Shown: positions 51,022 through 59,655 of the stretch, piece by piece
Position numbering within the stretch: the first letter of the stretch is position 1
Layout of the letters: each line of letters opens with the position of its first letter
Source of the DNA: Candidatus Peregrinibacteria bacterium
Lineage (GTDB): Bacteria; Patescibacteriota; Gracilibacteria; UBA1369; LOWO2-01-FULL-3
Reading direction: 5' to 3'
DNA: 64,000 nucleotides
Assembly: GCA_018654255.1 (NCBI GenBank)
Contig: JABILX010000001.1
Location: 1-64,000, forward strand
Made by a program: the position numbers and the translations under genes
The notes under the pieces: model-generated
Seen by the model: the letters and a program-made list of their open reading frames with translations, nothing else
Told to the model about the DNA's origin: nothing
Databases searched by the model: none

Positions 51022-51513
51022 TTGAAAAAAAATAGAGTAGAAAAAACAATTTGGTTATTTTTTGTCGTCTTCACAGCGGTAGTTTTGTTGACCACGAAAC
51101 CAACTCAACCAACAGTAAGACCGATCACAAAAGAAACACATTTGATTTCCTTAGCATTAGATGGAGAATTCTTTCTCTCTACAAAACTCCAAACATCCCC
51201 ACTCATCATATACAAAAAAAATGAAGAAGGTTTGTACGCGAGTATAGAGATAGAAGCATCGAACACATTCAATCCAGAAACCTACCCAAAATCAACAAAA
51301 TCAACAAAATCAAAAGAATCAAAAGGAGACTGGAATAGAATAACTCTCCCAACATGGGAACCCGCAGCCTCACTCCAAAAAATCTCAAACGAAAAATACA
51401 CCTACTATAAAAAAGTAGGAGAATCATACGTAACAATAACAGAGCTTGATTACACGGGAGGCGCCTATGACGAAATTTTAGAGTCGATAATCCAATCTGT
51501 GAAAATCTACTAG
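51022..51513 (+). CDS. Unknown signal-anchored protein upstream of the M23 gene
   Basis: I do not recognise this 163-residue protein. It starts at a TTG, with a basic N-terminus and one helix (about 10-25), then a mixed outer domain. A 9-bp tandem repeat encodes a Lys/Ser/Thr stretch (STKSTKSKESKG). Codon use is like the rest of the genome, unlike the gene after it. It has the TTTAAG array in its upstream region. Confidence 0.65.
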   Translation: MKKNRVEKTIWLFFVVFTAVVLLTTKPTQPTVRPITKETHLISLALDGEFFLSTKLQTSPLIIYKKNEEGLYASIEIEASNTFNPETYPKSTKSTKSKESKGDWNRITLPTWEPAASLQKISNEKYTYYKKVGESYVTITELDYTGGAYDEILESIIQSVKIY

Positions 51514-51522
51514 GAGGGGCAA

Positions 51523-52593
51523 ATGCAGCTCAAGAAAAAGATCGTTTCATTGGTGGCGTTTTTTGCGGTTCTCATAGGAGTCGTCGGGCTGGTCGGCGCG
51601 ACGGACATGATCTACCTGCCATTCGAGCCTGGACCCCCATGGAAATGCGTTCAGGGCAACAACGGCTCCTACTCACACTCAGGCACGCTGAAGTACGCCT
51701 ACGACTTCACGAGAGGCTTCGGAGAAGAAAGCTTCGGAGAAGATGTGCTCTCACCAATCTACGGCGAGATCGTGGATTTGAGAACAGGAGCTCCAGACTA
51801 CGAACTCAACGATGGGAGCTACCCAGAAAACAACAACGGCTGGGGCAACACAATCCTGATCAAGGACTATGCAACCAACAGGTACTTGAGGTTCGCACAC
51901 CTCAGGGAAGGATCAATCCCGTGGTATCTGGAAGAGGGCGAATCGGTCGAGATCGGAGAAAAGATCGGAGAAGTGGGGAATAGCGGATTTTCTTCCGCAC
52001 CACACCTGCATCTTCACATGCAGGCCACTTCAGACGGCGGAGCCCAGTCGATCCAGTTCTACTTCGTCGAAGGGCCTCTCAAGAAGGGGACCTACGTCAG
52101 ATCCGAACTCACACCGAACTCATTCGTTCTGGACCACAAGCACAACAAGAGCCTGAGTCATGAAGTCACTTACTACAAAGGCTATCACTCCAAAAGCTAT
52201 CAATCCAAGCAAAAATGGGACGTGAGTCCAGTCACGACCACGAACCAAGTTGTGGGTGCCCACAGGTACTTCGTGAAAGTCAAAAGCTACATCAAAAAGC
52301 CCTGGTACAAGTGGAAGTTCCGCCTTAACCACACGGGATACTTTCTGATTTTCGCGAAGTTCAAAGGGACTTACAAGAGGGATCCAAAAGCGCGATACTC
52401 CCTCTACAGCTCACAAGATCCAAGCGTCTACACAGTGATCAAGATGGATCAACAGATGTGCAACGCGGACAACTGGCACCTACTGATCGGCACGACACTA
52501 AAGGCCTACAAGTATTACTACCTCAAACTCGAAGGCCAAACCCAAGGCAAGTACATCTCAGCAGACGGGCTGAAATTCGTCCGACTCTGGTGA
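51523..52593 (+). CDS. M23-family peptidoglycan peptidase, likely acquired
   Basis: This 356-residue exported protein has a signal peptide (1-24) and an M23 (LytM-like) domain (about 40-195). The zinc ligands are visible as H-x(n)-D in SHSGTLKYAYDF and the HLHLH motif in SSAPHLHLHMQ. The C-terminal 160 residues are rich in Tyr, Lys and Trp with no clear family. It would cut peptide cross-links in peptidoglycan. A perfect AGGAGG (51512-51517) sits 5 bases before the ATG, codons are GC-rich, and a GC-rich terminator follows; all three differ from its neighbours. Confidence 0.9.
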   Translation: MQLKKKIVSLVAFFAVLIGVVGLVGATDMIYLPFEPGPPWKCVQGNNGSYSHSGTLKYAYDFTRGFGEESFGEDVLSPIYGEIVDLRTGAPDYELNDGSYPENNNGWGNTILIKDYATNRYLRFAHLREGSIPWYLEEGESVEIGEKIGEVGNSGFSSAPHLHLHMQATSDGGAQSIQFYFVEGPLKKGTYVRSELTPNSFVLDHKHNKSLSHEVTYYKGYHSKSYQSKQKWDVSPVTTTNQVVGAHRYFVKVKSYIKKPWYKWKFRLNHTGYFLIFAKFKGTYKRDPKARYSLYSSQDPSVYTVIKMDQQMCNADNWHLLIGTTLKAYKYYYLKLEGQTQGKYISADGLKFVRLW

Positions 52594-52669
52594 GAGATCA
52601 AGCCAAACCAAAGACAAAACCGTAGCTTGAACGCGCTCCATTAAAGAGCAGCAAAAAGCTCAAACAACC

Positions 52670-52703
52670 AGGCCTCTTCGTGCACGGAGGGGCCTTTCTT
52701 TTT
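52670..52703 (+). terminator. Intrinsic terminator of the M23 gene
   Basis: AGGCCTCTTC (52670-52679) pairs with GGAGGGGCCT (52686-52695) over a 6-base loop with two G-T pairs, followed by TTCTTTTT. Confidence 0.9.
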
Positions 52704-52720
52704 AGTGGCGAGAAATGCGG
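52703..52720 (+). repeat. Truncated fragment of structured element I
   Basis: TAGTGGCGAGAAATGCGG closely matches the first bases of the 49575 copy. Only the 5' end is present and it ends exactly at the uvrD stop, so it is a remnant or a chance match. Confidence 0.4.
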
Positions 52721-55000
52721 TCACACCTTCTTCAAAGGCGCCACACTAGCTGCCAACTTCTTCACGCCAACTTTAGGATCATCAAAAGCAACCGTAATAA
52801 CCCCACCTTGAACTTCAACAACAAACCCAACTCCAAAAACATTGTGAGATACTTTTTCACCTACTTTATAAGAAATCTCTCCCGGAGATTGATCTTCAAA
52901 AGAATCACCTGCATCAGCAAAACCATGCTCAACAGGAACAGGAACATCCCCAATCCCTTCCATAGAAAAGTCTCCACGCACACGATTAAACACTTTGCCA
53001 ACGCCACTATTATGCCCACCAAAATTATCATCAACCAGCTCTTCGGGAATATCATTCAAAAATTGAGAAGGAGCATTTCTACGGTATTCTCCATAAAGCA
53101 TCCTCTCCATCGCATGAAGCAAATAAAGTCTTTCCATCGCTCGAGTCATCGCAACATACATCAGGCGTCTCTCTTCTTCCAACTGCTCGCGCTCCAGCAA
53201 ACTCCGATTATGAGGAAAAATTCCTTCCTCCAAACCAGCCACAAAAACATTAGGGAACTCAAGTCCCTTCGCGCTATGAATAGTCATGAAAGTCACAGCA
53301 TTATCCCCGTCCGCAGATGTATCAATATCAGCAATCAACGAAACTTCCTCCAAGAAAACACTCAGAGACAAACCAGCCTCCAAAGAATCATATTTCGAAG
53401 CCACGGAAATCAATTCTCGCACATTCTCCAGTCGAGCTTCTCCCTCCGACGTCCCATCATCCAAAAACTCCTTGTATCTAGCATCTTCCAAAACATGCTT
53501 AATAACACCAGCAGCAGCAAACTCTGAATTGACGTCACTTAACTTATCAATCAGCTTAACAAATTTCGAAATAACCTTAACTTTAGCTTCACTCAATCCA
53601 GATATAGAAGAAGCACGAGCCATAGCTGCAAGCAAAGTCAATCCTTCGCTCCTCGCATAATTCTGCACTACCTCAATTGTTTTCGATCCAATTTTGCGAG
53701 AAGGAACATTAATAATTCGGAGCAAACTCACTCCATCAGCAGGATTATGAAGAACCCTCAAATAAGCAAGCATGTCCTTGATCTCCTTCCGATCATAAAA
53801 CTTAATTCCTCCAACGATTCTATAAGGCAGCCCGTGTCTCAAAAACACTTCTTCAAGCACACGCGATTGCGCGTTGGTCCGATACAAAACTACGAAATCA
53901 TTATAATCAGGGCTTTCATATTGTTTTAGAATCTCTCCAATCTCTGTAGCGATCAACTCGCCCTCATGTCTCTCATTTTTCGCAAGCCAATGACTAACAT
54001 TCTTTCCTCCATCAGCCTCAGTCCAAAGCTTCTTTTCCTTTCGTCCCTTATTCTTTGCAATCACACTATGTGCCGCATCCAAAATAATCTGTGTTGATCT
54101 ATAATTCTGTTCCAACAAAACAATTTTCGCCTCAGGATAATCTTTTTCAAAATCCACGATGTTCTTGATCGTAGCACCCCTCCAACTATAAATACTCTGA
54201 TCCTCATCCCCAATCACACACAAATTCCGATATTTCGCCGCAAGCAATTTGATCAAAATATACTGCGCATGATTCGTGTCCTGGTACTCATCCACAGAAA
54301 TATACCGAAACTTTTCCTGATACTCCTCAAGCACCTCAGGAAACCCTCGGAACAATTCAACAGTCTTCATTATCAAATCATCAAAATCCAAAGCATTATT
54401 TTGCTTCAAAGCTTTTTGATAATGTGGATAAAGCATTGCAACTTTTTCCATAAAAGCCGTGTTGGCAAATCGCTGAAACCCATCCGGTCCTATCAACTGA
54501 TTCTTCGCATTTGAAATCGCGCCGAGAATAGCTTTTGGATTCATAGACTTGGGACTAATCCCAGCCTGTTCCATCAACTGTTTCATCAAAATTTGTTGAT
54601 CAGCCATGTCATAAATAGCAAACGTTCCTTCATAATCCAGCAGAGGCAGATGCTTCCGCAAAATCCTCACACAAACCGAATGGAAAGTTCCAATCGTAGG
54701 TAATTCATCAGAAACCATATCCGAAAAATTCCCCTTGAACAACGGCCCACCACGAGCGCTCTTGCCCAACAACTTCGCCACCCTCTCCTTCATCTCATTC
54801 GCAGCCTTATTTGTAAAAGTAACCGCCAAAACATTCCAAGGCGAGACACCCTTCTCTTGAATCAAATACGCAATCCTATTAGTCAAAGCTCGAGTTTTCC
54901 CAGATCCAGCCCCAGCAATCACAAGAAGCGGGCCGTCCACACAAGTGACCGCTTCAATCTGTTTTTCGTTCAGGGATTTTAGGATTGTACTGTTGTTCAT
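52721..55000 (-). CDS. uvrD: UvrD/PcrA-type DNA helicase
   Basis: This 759-residue superfamily 1A helicase has Walker A AGAGSGKT (29-36), motif II VDEYQDTN, GDEDQSIYSWRGA, EQNYRST, and the C-terminal motif VAMTRAMERL. It unwinds DNA in 3'-5' direction in excision and mismatch repair and removes proteins from DNA. The C-terminal tail (VGEKVSHNVFGVGFVVEVQ...FDDPKVGVKKL) is the Tudor-like RNA-polymerase-binding domain of PcrA/UvrD. The predicted transcript start is close to the ATG. No recB-type nuclease part is present. Confidence 0.95.
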   Translation of the reverse strand: MNNSTILKSLNEKQIEAVTCVDGPLLVIAGAGSGKTRALTNRIAYLIQEKGVSPWNVLAVTFTNKAANEMKERVAKLLGKSARGGPLFKGNFSDMVSDELPTIGTFHSVCVRILRKHLPLLDYEGTFAIYDMADQQILMKQLMEQAGISPKSMNPKAILGAISNAKNQLIGPDGFQRFANTAFMEKVAMLYPHYQKALKQNNALDFDDLIMKTVELFRGFPEVLEEYQEKFRYISVDEYQDTNHAQYILIKLLAAKYRNLCVIGDEDQSIYSWRGATIKNIVDFEKDYPEAKIVLLEQNYRSTQIILDAAHSVIAKNKGRKEKKLWTEADGGKNVSHWLAKNERHEGELIATEIGEILKQYESPDYNDFVVLYRTNAQSRVLEEVFLRHGLPYRIVGGIKFYDRKEIKDMLAYLRVLHNPADGVSLLRIINVPSRKIGSKTIEVVQNYARSEGLTLLAAMARASSISGLSEAKVKVISKFVKLIDKLSDVNSEFAAAGVIKHVLEDARYKEFLDDGTSEGEARLENVRELISVASKYDSLEAGLSLSVFLEEVSLIADIDTSADGDNAVTFMTIHSAKGLEFPNVFVAGLEEGIFPHNRSLLEREQLEEERRLMYVAMTRAMERLYLLHAMERMLYGEYRRNAPSQFLNDIPEELVDDNFGGHNSGVGKVFNRVRGDFSMEGIGDVPVPVEHGFADAGDSFEDQSPGEISYKVGEKVSHNVFGVGFVVEVQGGVITVAFDDPKVGVKKLAASVAPLKKV

Positions 55001-55078
55001 GGAGCAACACTATATAGAAAAATTAATGCAAAAAAAAGGTCAGGATTCCACCAACTCAATTATTATAAAGGGAAAATG

Positions 55079-55168
55079 AAAAAGTGTTAGCAATATTTTT
55101 GAGTATCACGATGCTCAAAAACTGAAAGGTTGAACATGTTCAACCTTTCAGAGTTATTGATCACTTTT
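55079..55168. other. Structured element II, copy 2 (closing stem plus two palindromes)
   Basis: AAAAGTG (55080-55086) pairs with CACTTTT (55162-55168). Inside are a 26-base near-palindrome (55096-55121) and a perfect 30-base palindrome (55122-55151) with the same TGAACATGTTCA centre as copy 1. The order and the spacing of the two palindromes' cores match copy 1 at 18717. It lies after the L,D-transpeptidase stop (minus strand). Confidence 0.75.
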
Positions 55169-55180
55169 GAAGATTCTCTT

Positions 55181-56341
55181 TTAATAATGTATATAGATCG
55201 GATCTCCAACCTCAGTAAACGCAAATGCGAAGTCTGCATCCTCAGGAAGCATCCTTACACATCCATGACTCATAGGTTGTCCAATATGATCTAGAGCTTC
55301 ACTCCAGAATGTCCCACCATCAGTACTAAGGCTAGGCAAAGCATGTAGACCAGCTCCTTGAGAAGTGAACATTTGGAACCTTGGCATCACGTAATGAGGC
55401 CATGCGTGTCCAACTCTGACTTCATTTTTCAAGAAGAGCTTGAAAGTTCCAGTCGGGGTAGGAGTTGCAGCAGCACCAGTACTAACTATAAACTCTCTCA
55501 CGATATGATCATCAATTTTCAGCCATAGTCTTTGCTCAGAAAGATCAACTTCCACGCTTCTTTCCCCGTTAATTTTCATGTCATCAACATTCATACTTTG
55601 ATTCACGTACAAAAGTTTCTTTCGAAGCTCAGCAGCACTATCTCTAGTTACACCAGTATATAGGTCAACTTTGAATTCAGCTTCTTCCATCCAACCACCA
55701 TCTTCTATATAAGGAGAGAAGTACTCTCTATATACACTAGGCTCATCATCAGACTCTGCCCAGAATGTATAAGAAACGATCTCGCCTGGATCAACTCTCA
55801 TCTGACCCTTATCCATTCTTATGCTACTTTTAGATATAGCTCCATTATCTTCTTTTGCGATCGATGGATCCAAGAAGTGACTCTCTCTTCCATAATCATG
55901 AGTCGTACCTATATTTACTCTCACACCAAGACAGTCACTGTCAGGTGAGAACCAAGGCATATTACCATCATTCTTTAAATAAACTTTTACACGGAACATC
56001 TCATCAGTCGCATAACGGAATTTCTTCCTTACTGTAATCAATTGAGCTTTGTAAGAAGCTTCTTCACCTCCACGATCAGGAAATCCACAAACATCTTCTT
56101 CTACAGCATTGTCAGCTTCAACCAAATCAGCTTCATCAACTTCAACTTCAGCAACAGCAGCAACCTTCACAGAAGGTTTCACGCTAGGCGCTTGAGCAAC
56201 ACGAATAGTGTTTTGGGAATGAAGAACGGAGTTATACATTACCGTAGGAGTGCCAGGTAGTGTATTGGAATTGTCTGGTAAATAAAGAACGGCAGACAAA
56301 GCGAGTCCGAACACAACTAGCATTGAAACAGTTTTTTTCAT
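55181..56341 (-). CDS. L,D-transpeptidase (YkuD domain)
   Basis: This 386-residue exported protein has a signal or anchor helix, an unusual middle domain (about 90-265, VCGFPDRGGE...) likely beta-rich and involved in wall binding, and a C-terminal YkuD domain (about 270-386: VEVDLSEQRLWLKIDD, STGAAATPTPTGTF) with the active-site motif SHGCVRM and a preceding His. It makes 3-3 cross-links or attaches proteins to peptidoglycan and is resistant to most beta-lactams except carbapenems. It precedes structured element II. Confidence 0.93.
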   Translation of the reverse strand: MKKTVSMLVVFGLALSAVLYLPDNSNTLPGTPTVMYNSVLHSQNTIRVAQAPSVKPSVKVAAVAEVEVDEADLVEADNAVEEDVCGFPDRGGEEASYKAQLITVRKKFRYATDEMFRVKVYLKNDGNMPWFSPDSDCLGVRVNIGTTHDYGRESHFLDPSIAKEDNGAISKSSIRMDKGQMRVDPGEIVSYTFWAESDDEPSVYREYFSPYIEDGGWMEEAEFKVDLYTGVTRDSAAELRKKLLYVNQSMNVDDMKINGERSVEVDLSEQRLWLKIDDHIVREFIVSTGAAATPTPTGTFKLFLKNEVRVGHAWPHYVMPRFQMFTSQGAGLHALPSLSTDGGTFWSEALDHIGQPMSHGCVRMLPEDADFAFAFTEVGDPIYIHY

Positions 56342-56428
56342 ATTTATTTTTGTTATTTAATTTATATAAAATTATAACACAAAAAGGCCTCAAGATCAAC
56401 CCGTCCAACAGAGTAAAACGACCAAAAT

Positions 56429-56875
56429 CTACTTCAACAATTTAGACACTTCCTCCCGGAAAGTCTCGAGGTCCTTAAATTGTCTATAAACAGACGCAAA
56501 CCTTATATAAGCGACTTCATCCAATTTCTTCAAACTCTTCATTATTCCCTCCCCAATTGCAGTCGAAGGAACTTCTTTCCCCATCGAAGACCACTTCTCT
56601 TCCAGTTTATCTACAGCTTTCTCCACTTGTTCCTGAGTTACTTGCCTTTTCTCGCAAGCCTTCCAAATCCCATTCTCGACTTTTCCTCGATCATATCTCT
56701 CTCGAGAACCATCCCTCTTAACAACAACAAAATTAGATTTCTCAGATCTTTCAAAAGTAGTAAACCTATATCCGCACTTATCACATTCACGTCGACGACG
56801 AATAGCTTTGCCCTCCTCAGCATCCCTAGAATCCACAACAGAAGTCTCTCCTTTCTTGCATTTCGAACATTTCAT
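56429..56875 (-). CDS. nrdR: Transcriptional repressor NrdR
   Basis: NrdR represses ribonucleotide reductase genes according to dATP/ATP levels. This 148-residue protein has the zinc ribbon C-x-x-C...C-x-x-C (MKCSKCKKGETSVVDSRD, CDKCGYRFTTFER) and an ATP-cone domain (VVKRDGSRERYDRGKVENGI, IGEGIMKSLKKLDEVAYIRFASVYR). Adjacent dgt also concerns dNTP pools. Normal length. Confidence 0.96.
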   Translation of the reverse strand: MKCSKCKKGETSVVDSRDAEEGKAIRRRRECDKCGYRFTTFERSEKSNFVVVKRDGSRERYDRGKVENGIWKACEKRQVTQEQVEKAVDKLEEKWSSMGKEVPSTAIGEGIMKSLKKLDEVAYIRFASVYRQFKDLETFREEVSKLLK

Positions 56876-56887
56876 ATATAAGACATT

Positions 56888-57994
56888 TTAAAGCTCGCCC
56901 ATCTTAGCATATTTTTCTACTTGTTTCTGTAAAAAACGATCAGTCATTCCAGCGATATAATCTTTCAACCCTTCAGCAATAATCCCAACCGAACCGCCAG
57001 CAACTCCAGCACCAAGGTATTTAGAAGGAATCTTGTCAGGACAACGTAAATAAAATTTAAACAAACTCTTGATCATATCTCGACCTTTATCAAGCTGATC
57101 TTTCACTTGAGTACTCAAATAAAATTTCTCAAACAAAATCTCGCGAAGTTCACGAATCTCATCAACCATCTCCTCGCTAAAGCAAACACAAGTCTCATCA
57201 AAAGTCTTAACAATATCATCAATCATCAAGAAAATAATCTTACTTATAACCCTAGACTTCCAAACATCATCAAGAGGAATCTCACCATATTCTTCCAAAA
57301 TCAACCGACAAGACTTCTTCCACAATGAGGTCCCTTTCAAATCCTCAACATCAAGAATCCCACTACGGAGCCCATCATCCATATCATGGTTAGTATAAGC
57401 AATTTCATCCGCCAAATTCACAACCTGCCCTTCAAAATGCATATGTCCTCCCAAATCAACCCCATCCTGATCCCAAGACGTCTGATGTTTAGCCAACCCC
57501 TCCAAAACTTCAATACTTAAATTTAAACCATCAAAATTCGGATACAACTTCTCCAACTTCTCAACAACTCTCTTACTTTGCATATTGTGCTCAAAGCCCT
57601 TCTCCCCAGCTTCACGCAAAATCTCATCCAAAGCCTCTTCCCCAGCGTGTCCAAAAGGCGGATGCCCCAAATCATGAGCCAGAGCTATCGCCTCAGCCAA
57701 ATCTTCATTCAAACCAAGCCGACGACAAATATCTCGACTTATCTGAGCAACCTCCAAAGTATGAGTCAAACGAGTGCGATAATGATCTCCAACGAAAGCA
57801 GGGAAAACTTGTGTTTTCTCATCCAATCGACGAAAAGACTTACAATGAATGATCCTATCCCTGTCCTTCTGGAAACAAAGGCGAGTTGATCCCTTCTCCT
57901 CATGAACCCGTCCCTTTGAATTCTCACTCAAAACCGCATAAGGAGCCAAATGCTTCTTTTCTAACTTCTCCAAGTCTTCTTTTGTGTAGATCAT
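56888..57994 (-). CDS. dgt: dGTPase-like HD-domain triphosphohydrolase
   Basis: This 368-residue enzyme is of the dGTP triphosphohydrolase group, removing triphosphate from dNTPs. HD-domain metal ligands are visible: H in HEEKGSTRL region, RTRLTHTLEVAQIS, and ALAHDLGHPPFGHAGEEAL. The QTSWDQDG and DLADEIAYTNHDMDDG stretches match the family. It is 12 bp upstream of nrdR on the same strand, giving a two-gene unit for dNTP balance. Confidence 0.92.
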   Translation of the reverse strand: MIYTKEDLEKLEKKHLAPYAVLSENSKGRVHEEKGSTRLCFQKDRDRIIHCKSFRRLDEKTQVFPAFVGDHYRTRLTHTLEVAQISRDICRRLGLNEDLAEAIALAHDLGHPPFGHAGEEALDEILREAGEKGFEHNMQSKRVVEKLEKLYPNFDGLNLSIEVLEGLAKHQTSWDQDGVDLGGHMHFEGQVVNLADEIAYTNHDMDDGLRSGILDVEDLKGTSLWKKSCRLILEEYGEIPLDDVWKSRVISKIIFLMIDDIVKTFDETCVCFSEEMVDEIRELREILFEKFYLSTQVKDQLDKGRDMIKSLFKFYLRCPDKIPSKYLGAGVAGGSVGIIAEGLKDYIAGMTDRFLQKQVEKYAKMGEL

Positions 57995-58058
57995 AAGGTT
58001 GAATGGTTAGGGGATTTATGATATACTTAAATGAAATAAATAACAAAATAAAACAAAT

Positions 58059-58433
58059 ATGAACGACTTTAATCCAGGAGCAGGCACAACATCTTCTCCT
58101 AAAGAAACCATTGAAGGTTCAGAAGGTCTAGCCCCTATAGCTAGAATGATTTTGGAAAAAGGATTTAGAGCATTAGGTTTCCACGCTCTCTATGAAGGAG
58201 TCAAAAATATGTCTAATAGTATCTACAGAGGAGATCAAGTATCGGACGAAGAAGTACGCGCTACTATTGATAAAATAGAAGAACACCAAACCCAAATCGC
58301 AACTTCTGAAGACTACGATGAAGGAGTTAGAGACATAATGGTCAACTACCTTAAAAAGTTAGACCACAGTCTCAAATCAGCTTATGTTCAATCACAAACA
58401 CCAAACGCTCTAGAGGAATTGAAGAAAGCTTAA
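58059..58433 (+). CDS. Unknown protein, 124 aa
   Basis: I do not recognise this protein. It has an N-terminal disordered stretch, a helix (LAPIARMILEKGFRALGFHALYEGV) and a charged helical C-terminus (DEEVRATIDKIEEHQTQIATSEDYDEGVRDIMVNYLKK). A TATACT at 58022-58027 lies upstream. Divergent from dgt. Confidence 0.62.
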   Translation: MNDFNPGAGTTSSPKETIEGSEGLAPIARMILEKGFRALGFHALYEGVKNMSNSIYRGDQVSDEEVRATIDKIEEHQTQIATSEDYDEGVRDIMVNYLKKLDHSLKSAYVQSQTPNALEELKKA

Positions 58434-58494
58434 CTCGAAAACTCCACGAGGCCGGGTTGTTTGACTGGTTTTTTAATACTGCCATAGTTCCCCG

Positions 58495-58560
58495 GATTTA
58501 ATCCGGATTAATCTTCCAACCTGTTAGGTCTAACCTGTAAAATCTAATCCGGATTAAATC
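58495..58560. repeat. 16-bp inverted repeat upstream of xer
   Basis: GATTTAATCCGGATTA (58495-58510) and TAATCCGGATTAAATC (58545-58560) are perfect reverse complements 34 bases apart; each is itself nearly palindromic (TTAATCCGGATTAA). AACCTGT occurs twice in the centre. Rest of the region to 58700 shows no gene. Confidence 0.65.
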
Positions 58561-58630
58561 AAATCAAATTATTGAATAATATCTCCGTAAGGCTTATCAT
58601 TAGGTCACATTTTTTGTTGTGCAAACCACA

Positions 58631-58678
58631 GGTGCCGTAGCGAAGTGAAGGCGCCAACCGAGGCCTTTAGCCGAGGTT
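58631..58678 (+). other. Two adjacent hairpins in the xer leader
   Basis: GGTGCC (58631-58636)/GGCGCC (58650-58655), then immediately AACCGAGGC (58656-58664)/GCCGAGGTT (58670-58678) with a CTTTA loop. In the second, AACC/GGTT and GGC/GCC are separated by symmetric GA/GA, the layout of tandem sheared G-A pairs in RNA. Confidence 0.5.
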
Positions 58679-58701
58679 CACCACCCCATCACAAAAAACC
58701 T

Positions 58702-59613
58702 ATGAAAACATCTCAACACATAAAAGACTTTCTCGAATACTGCGAGGTTACGAAAAACCAATCCGAAAAAACAATTGAAAACTACGCTCACTACTTGAGC
58801 AGATTCAAGGAATTTCTTCACGTAAACCGCACTCCCGACCTCACCCCAAACAAAATCGACCTCAAACTAATAAACAAGTATCGCCTCTACCTCAACCGCC
58901 ACCCCTCTGCGATCTCAACCAAAACCCAAAACTACCACGTCATCGCCCTCAGAGCTTTCCTGAAATACCTGACCAAAAACGACATCCCAACCCTAGCCCC
59001 AGAAAAAATCGAACTCCCAAAAATAGATGAAAGAACCGTAGAAGTCCTAAGCAAAGAAGAATTAGAAGCCCTTTTTAAAATCCCAAACACAAAAACTCTA
59101 AAAGGCGCACGAGACCTCGCAATACTTGAAACCCTATACTCAACAGGCCTCCGAGTTTCAGAGCTCCAATCTCTCGACCGCGACCAGATCAACTTAAAAA
59201 GAAAAGAATTCATGGTCCGAGGAAAAGGCAAAAAACCAAGAATTGTATTTCTCTCAGAAAAAGCAGCAGAAATAATTGAAGATTATTTGAAAATGAGGGC
59301 AGATCACCAAGCGCCACTATTCATTTCGATTCCAAGGTCACCAAAATCCGCCACAGATATATTGAAAGTAAACCGCCTCTCAACAGTATCGATCCAAAAA
59401 ACAGTCTCTTCATGTGCACGAAAAGCAGGAATAGTGAAAAAAGTAACACCCCACACTTTGAGACACAGTTTCGCGACCCAACTTCTAATAAACGGGGCAG
59501 ACATAAGATCCGTCCAAGAACTTCTCGGCCACGCCTCAATCACAACAACCCAAATCTACACTCACGTCACAAACAAGGCACTCCGAGAAATCCACGCCAA
59601 GTTTCACAAATAG
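58702..59613 (+). CDS. XerC/D-like tyrosine recombinase
   Basis: This 303-residue recombinase (ATG at 58702; the frame extends to a GTG inside the leader hairpins) has the N-terminal SAM-like domain and the catalytic residues R151 (GLRVSEL), K175 region (RGKGKKPR), H251-x-x-R254 (HTLRHS), H277 (LGHAS) and Y286 (TQIYTH). Length and motifs fit the Xer enzymes that resolve chromosome dimers at dif. In genomes with one Xer this is usually the housekeeping enzyme. The 16-bp inverted repeat upstream may be related. Followed 42 bp later by ftsE. Confidence 0.92.
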   Translation: MKTSQHIKDFLEYCEVTKNQSEKTIENYAHYLSRFKEFLHVNRTPDLTPNKIDLKLINKYRLYLNRHPSAISTKTQNYHVIALRAFLKYLTKNDIPTLAPEKIELPKIDERTVEVLSKEELEALFKIPNTKTLKGARDLAILETLYSTGLRVSELQSLDRDQINLKRKEFMVRGKGKKPRIVFLSEKAAEIIEDYLKMRADHQAPLFISIPRSPKSATDILKVNRLSTVSIQKTVSSCARKAGIVKKVTPHTLRHSFATQLLINGADIRSVQELLGHASITTTQIYTHVTNKALREIHAKFHK

Positions 59614-59655
59614 AAAAATGCATATATACTAAAAGCCATCAAACCCAAACCCCAA

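Noticed and set aside
58645-58701. GTG start for the Xer recombinase
   Set aside because: It lies within leader hairpins and adds residues unlike the family; the ATG at 58702 fits.
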